Of a stretch of DNA of 64,000 nt, positions 27,897 to 64,000 are shown piece by piece. The stretch comes from Sulfurospirillum sp. (GTDB lineage: Bacteria; Campylobacterota; Campylobacteria; Campylobacterales; Arcobacteraceae): contig JAKZMJ010000015.1 in assembly GCA_030491005.1 (NCBI GenBank), positions 186,001 to 250,000 of the forward strand, given 5' to 3'. Position 1 is the stretch's first letter. Each line of letters begins with the position of its first letter. The notes under the pieces were generated by a model. That model searched no databases, was not told where the DNA came from, and saw only the letters and a list, made by a program, of their open reading frames with translations. The position numbers and the translations under genes are program-made.

Positions 27897-28727
27897 TTAT
27901 TTTTTATTTTTTTGCATAGGATGATATGTAATATCTGTTATTTCTACCATTCTATCTATTTTTATCTTACTATCACTTGGAACACATAGCATATTAACAG
28001 ATACAATATTTCCAAAAATATTTTTCTTATTATTTGCAAAGTTATCTTCATTGTACATTTTTGGTAAATGCCAAAATAATTTATATCCAAAAGATAAGAT
28101 AAGTTTTATTAATTCTTGGGATTTTTCTTGCCTATCATTTTCAACATATAATATAGGTTTAAACTTATTAATAATATTTTTAGCACCTTTTAATACATCA
28201 ATTTCCATGCCCTCAACATCAATTTTAATTAATTTTACATTTTTAATATCATCTTGAAATGTATCTAATTTATCTTTATTTACTTTTATACCACTTTTAA
28301 AACCATCAAGACTAAGACCACCATAATTACTTTTAACATTATAATCTAAATTTGGAATAAATAACTTGCCTTTACTATTACATAGTGCCATTTGGTATGC
28401 AAACACATTTGAGATAGAATTAAGGGCTAAATTAGCACACAAGGTTTGGAAAAAAATATGCTGTGGTTCAAAAGCCAAAACAAGACCATTATTCCCAACT
28501 AAATTTGAGAAAATCTGTGTATGCGTACCAATATTTGCACCAACTTCAATAACGGTATCGCCTTGCTTACAAATTTGTCTAAAAAGAAAAGCCTCTAATT
28601 CTGAAAATTCACCATACTGTTCAATGGCTTGTCCTATATAAATATCGTTTTTATTATATAAACAATAATTATTTTTAGCTTTTACTAATCTATTAAAACC
28701 TTTGTCTTCTATCATATTTTCTAACAT
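27897..28727 (-). CDS. FkbM-family methyltransferase
   Basis: The 276 residues show the FkbM pattern: SAM motif I GDTVIEVGANIGTHTQIF (about 54-71), FEPQ after the second strand, the LIKIDVEGMEIDVLKGA core motif, and PILYVEND. FkbM enzymes O-methylate sugars or polyketides and are common in surface-glycan loci. The ATG abuts the stop codon of the preceding TPR gene, with AAGGA 7 bases upstream, so the two are co-translated. In this context it would most simply decorate a sugar attached by one of the flanking TPR/glycosyltransferase-like proteins, but there is no direct evidence for that. Confidence 0.88.
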   Translation of the reverse strand: MLENMIEDKGFNRLVKAKNNYCLYNKNDIYIGQAIEQYGEFSELEAFLFRQICKQGDTVIEVGANIGTHTQIFSNLVGNNGLVLAFEPQHIFFQTLCANLALNSISNVFAYQMALCNSKGKLFIPNLDYNVKSNYGGLSLDGFKSGIKVNKDKLDTFQDDIKNVKLIKIDVEGMEIDVLKGAKNIINKFKPILYVENDRQEKSQELIKLILSFGYKLFWHLPKMYNEDNFANNKKNIFGNIVSVNMLCVPSDSKIKIDRMVEITDITYHPMQKNKK

Positions 28728-30284
28728 TTAGTTTTCCTTTTTTAAATTAAATAACATTCTATCAAAAACTTCAAAGAAATTGTCTTTTATCTTTTGTCTA
28801 TGTATTATAACACTATTATACCATATAGATTTATTTGTATTTAATAGCCATCTCCATTCACTATTATATCCTAAAACAAGCCATGTTTTAATACCTAATG
28901 CACCACATAGATGTACCAATGAAGAATCAATGCTTATGATTAAATCTAATTTTGAAACAATATTAGCTGTATCATTAAAATCTTCAATGTATTTTTTACA
29001 ATCATATATATTTGAATATTTATTTTGATAATTTTTTATTTCTTCATTATTATCATATTGTAAAGAATAAAAATCAAAATTTTGATTTTGGAATAATATC
29101 TTAAAATATTTTAAATCAATATTTCTTTTTTCATTATCCTTATGTAAAGTACTACCTTGATAAGAAAAACCTATATTAAATTTATTAGCATTTTTAATTT
29201 TAAATTTATCATTTTTTACAAATCTAATATACTTATCTTTATATAAAAATTCATTTTGATTTTTATAAAATATTCTTGGCAATTCCATAATAGAAGTAAA
29301 ATAATCTATATTTTCTAATTTTTCATCATCTGATACGATTATTACATTTGGCAAAAAAGAAAATAATTTATGTAAATCTTTTCTAATGGCTAAGTATACT
29401 TTTGTATTTTTTTGATTTAACTTTGAGATATATCTTATAAACTGAATATTATCGCCAAAACCTTGTTCTTCTTGTACTAAAATAGATTTGTTTTCTAAGC
29501 TCTCACCTTTGTACCATAACAATTTATATAAAGGTCTTCTTAATACATTATTTGCTTCCCATCTAGCCTCATAATGCTTCCAGCCATTTTTAAAATCACC
29601 CAAAATAAGCTCACAAATACCTTTAGCAAATATTGCATTGCTATTTGTCTTATCATATTCTAGTGATTTTATATTATATAAATAAGCTTCTTTATACAAA
29701 TTTAAATTTTGATACACTAAAGAAAACGAATAATAAATATCAGATTTATTATTCGTATTAAATAACAAAGCCTGTTTTAAACAAAATATTGCATTTTTAA
29801 ACTCATCTTTTTGTATCAAAGTATTTGCATAATTATAATATAGATCAGAATTTTTTTTATCATATTTTAAAGCTTCTTTAAAATAATATTCAGATTTTTC
29901 TAAATCATTGATAGTTTTATAAACAATAGCTATATTAATATAAGCATTAATATATGAGTTTTTTATGTTTAATGCTTTTTTAAAATTTATGATTGATTTA
30001 TCATAATTTTTTTGTGTCAAATCAATCATCGCTAAATTGAAATAAATTTTTTCATTTAAAGAGTTTAGATTTAAAGCTTTAGTATAATATTTTTTGGATT
30101 TAATATAATCACTTTTTTTATAATATATAGTTCCTATATTAATACAAGCCATTTCTAAATCATCTTTATCTAAATCATCTAAAATGTCAAGATATATATT
30201 TTCGTCATTTTTTGTATAATTTTTGGAATATAGTACATTTGCCTCTTGTAATTTTGTATTCAATTCTTTCCTAAATATAAGCAC
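28728..30284 (-). CDS. TPR protein with glycosyltransferase-like C-terminal domain
   Basis: The protein has about 518 residues. Residues about 35-225 form some five to six TPR units. About 240-510 form a GT9-like domain homologous to that of the larger fusion two genes on: VQEEQGFGDNIQFIRYI, a FNIGFSYQGS strand, and ISIDSSLVHLCGALGIKTW near the end. It has no methyltransferase domain. The start is uncertain: the GTG at 30284 lies inside a hairpin and has no ribosome site, whereas a TTG at 30263 is preceded by AGGA at good spacing and would give about 511 residues. It directly follows the giant RTX gene (39 bases) and abuts the FkbM gene. The probable role is protein glycosylation linked to the RTX protein. 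Confidence 0.78.
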   Translation of the reverse strand: MLIFRKELNTKLQEANVLYSKNYTKNDENIYLDILDDLDKDDLEMACINIGTIYYKKSDYIKSKKYYTKALNLNSLNEKIYFNLAMIDLTQKNYDKSIINFKKALNIKNSYINAYINIAIVYKTINDLEKSEYYFKEALKYDKKNSDLYYNYANTLIQKDEFKNAIFCLKQALLFNTNNKSDIYYSFSLVYQNLNLYKEAYLYNIKSLEYDKTNSNAIFAKGICELILGDFKNGWKHYEARWEANNVLRRPLYKLLWYKGESLENKSILVQEEQGFGDNIQFIRYISKLNQKNTKVYLAIRKDLHKLFSFLPNVIIVSDDEKLENIDYFTSIMELPRIFYKNQNEFLYKDKYIRFVKNDKFKIKNANKFNIGFSYQGSTLHKDNEKRNIDLKYFKILFQNQNFDFYSLQYDNNEEIKNYQNKYSNIYDCKKYIEDFNDTANIVSKLDLIISIDSSLVHLCGALGIKTWLVLGYNSEWRWLLNTNKSIWYNSVIIHRQKIKDNFFEVFDRMLFNLKKEN

Positions 30285-30318
30285 TTATTAGCTAATCTTA
30301 ACTAGTATAAGTGCTTAT
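30277..30318 (-). promoter_or_regulatory. Perfect 12-bp inverted repeat between the RTX gene and the modification/export genes
   Basis: Arms at 30277-30288 and 30307-30318 are exact reverse complements, with an 18-nt loop. In minus-strand RNA the hairpin starts six bases after the RTX stop codon and is not followed by a U-run (the next bases are AUUUAGG). It therefore looks more like an intercistronic attenuator or an RNA 3'-end stabiliser than a strong terminator. It overlaps the GTG candidate start of the next gene. Confidence 0.6.
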
Positions 30319-31199
30319 TGTTTTTATGCAATATCTATGATTAGATTAACACCACTTCCTAAATCATAACTAGCGTTATCTACAACAGAATTACTATCTC
30401 CATCATAAGTTTTACCAGCACTTGTAAATTTAATTTGATTGGCTTGTGCTTGGCTTAATGTTAAAGTTAAAGAATTTCCTCCACCTATCCAAGATGAAAT
30501 TAAACTTTGCGTAAATTCATATTCAGTTGAACTATCACTTGTATTTAGATTTAACCCTGTTATATCTAATTGCTCAATATTACTAAAAGATCCACTATGT
30601 CCAAAAGCTGTATCAGTTGTAATGGCATTTTGAGAGCCACTTAGACTTACTTTATCACTTCCAGCTCCACCATCAATACTAAAGTTACCAATATTTGAAA
30701 AATCTAAGCTAAAGGTATCATCTCCACCTAAACCTCTGATATTTCTTGATTCATCACCACTTAAACTTATATTATCACTTGCACTTGATAAATTAAGATT
30801 TTCAAAACTATTTAAATTTGTAAAATCCAGATCACCTATAACAGCAGTACTTCCAAAGGCTAAAGTATCATTTCCACCAGCATCATTTATAGTTCCAAAT
30901 TCGCTTCTAAAATTATCAAACGAACTTACATCATCAAAATTAATAGTGTCATTTCCTGCTTGCATATTTAATACTTCAAAGTTTGAAACATTGTCAACTA
31001 GACTTTTAGAATTTATATTTCCACTTGTAGTAAGATTTAAAGTATCACTTCCAGCTCCACCATTAAGAGTATCTGCTGTATTTAAATCACTTATTGCTAC
31101 ATTTAAAGTATCACTTCCTGCTCCTAAATCAACTGTATCGTTTCCTGCTTTTAAATTAAGAGTATCGTTTATTGCACTTCCTATAATATTTACATCAGA

Positions 31200-64000
<32,801 letters not shown>

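Overview
The window is AT-rich (strongly A/T-biased codons, very AT-rich intergenic DNA). Its gene set points to a Campylobacterota bacterium, most likely of the Arcobacter group. The clues are a SoxC-type sulfite dehydrogenase, a response regulator with degenerate GGDEF plus EAL domains, a minimal ATP-dependent DNA ligase remnant, the run gyrA-asd-UPF0114-hemE, and a GyrA with Thr85 in the quinolone-resistance region. The genus call is inference from gene content and has not been checked by a search.

Layout. 1-1191 (-) is the 5' part of a soxC-like gene that runs off the left edge. 1545-4888 (+) is a two-gene signalling unit (REC-GGDEF-EAL protein and sensor kinase, overlapping as TAATG). 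4945-7541 is a damaged region: livF and livG look intact, but livM has lost its 5' half and is fused head to head with an ATP-dependent DNA ligase that has also lost its 5' half. The breakpoint lies near 6905-6930. 7589-14695 (-) holds six co-directional genes: a MotA/ExbB-like channel, a MotB/OmpA-like partner with a long coiled coil, a membrane-anchored retropepsin-like protein, a leucine-rich-repeat-like protein, an OppB/DppB-type permease and panC. 14928-16481 (+) is an AAA-ATPase-like/PD-(D/E)XK protein. 16658-21851 (-) is gyrA-asd-UPF0114-hemE.

21996-64000 (-) is one type I secretion locus filling about two thirds of the window. Read 5' to 3' it consists of a giant RTX protein gene (open at the right edge, more than 11,200 codons visible), a TPR/glycosyltransferase-like protein, an FkbM-family methyltransferase, a methyltransferase-TPR-glycosyltransferase-like fusion, an RTX-type ABC exporter with a C39-like domain, and an HlyD-family adaptor, followed by a hairpin with a U-run. 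No TolC-like outer-membrane protein is present in the window.

The giant gene contains at least three full copies and part of a fourth copy of a 2433-bp in-frame tandem repeat (811 residues, about eight RTX modules each). These are followed by diverged RTX modules, a dense nonapeptide block, a stretch of Ser/Thr/Asn-rich repeats (135-residue unit where measured), and a C-terminal RTX/secretion region. A single-base frameshift near 34365-34368 separates this C-terminal 1,335-residue part from the rest. The likely combined role is export, and possibly glycosylation or methylation, of a very long calcium-dependent surface or released RTX protein. The modification step is inferred from gene order only.
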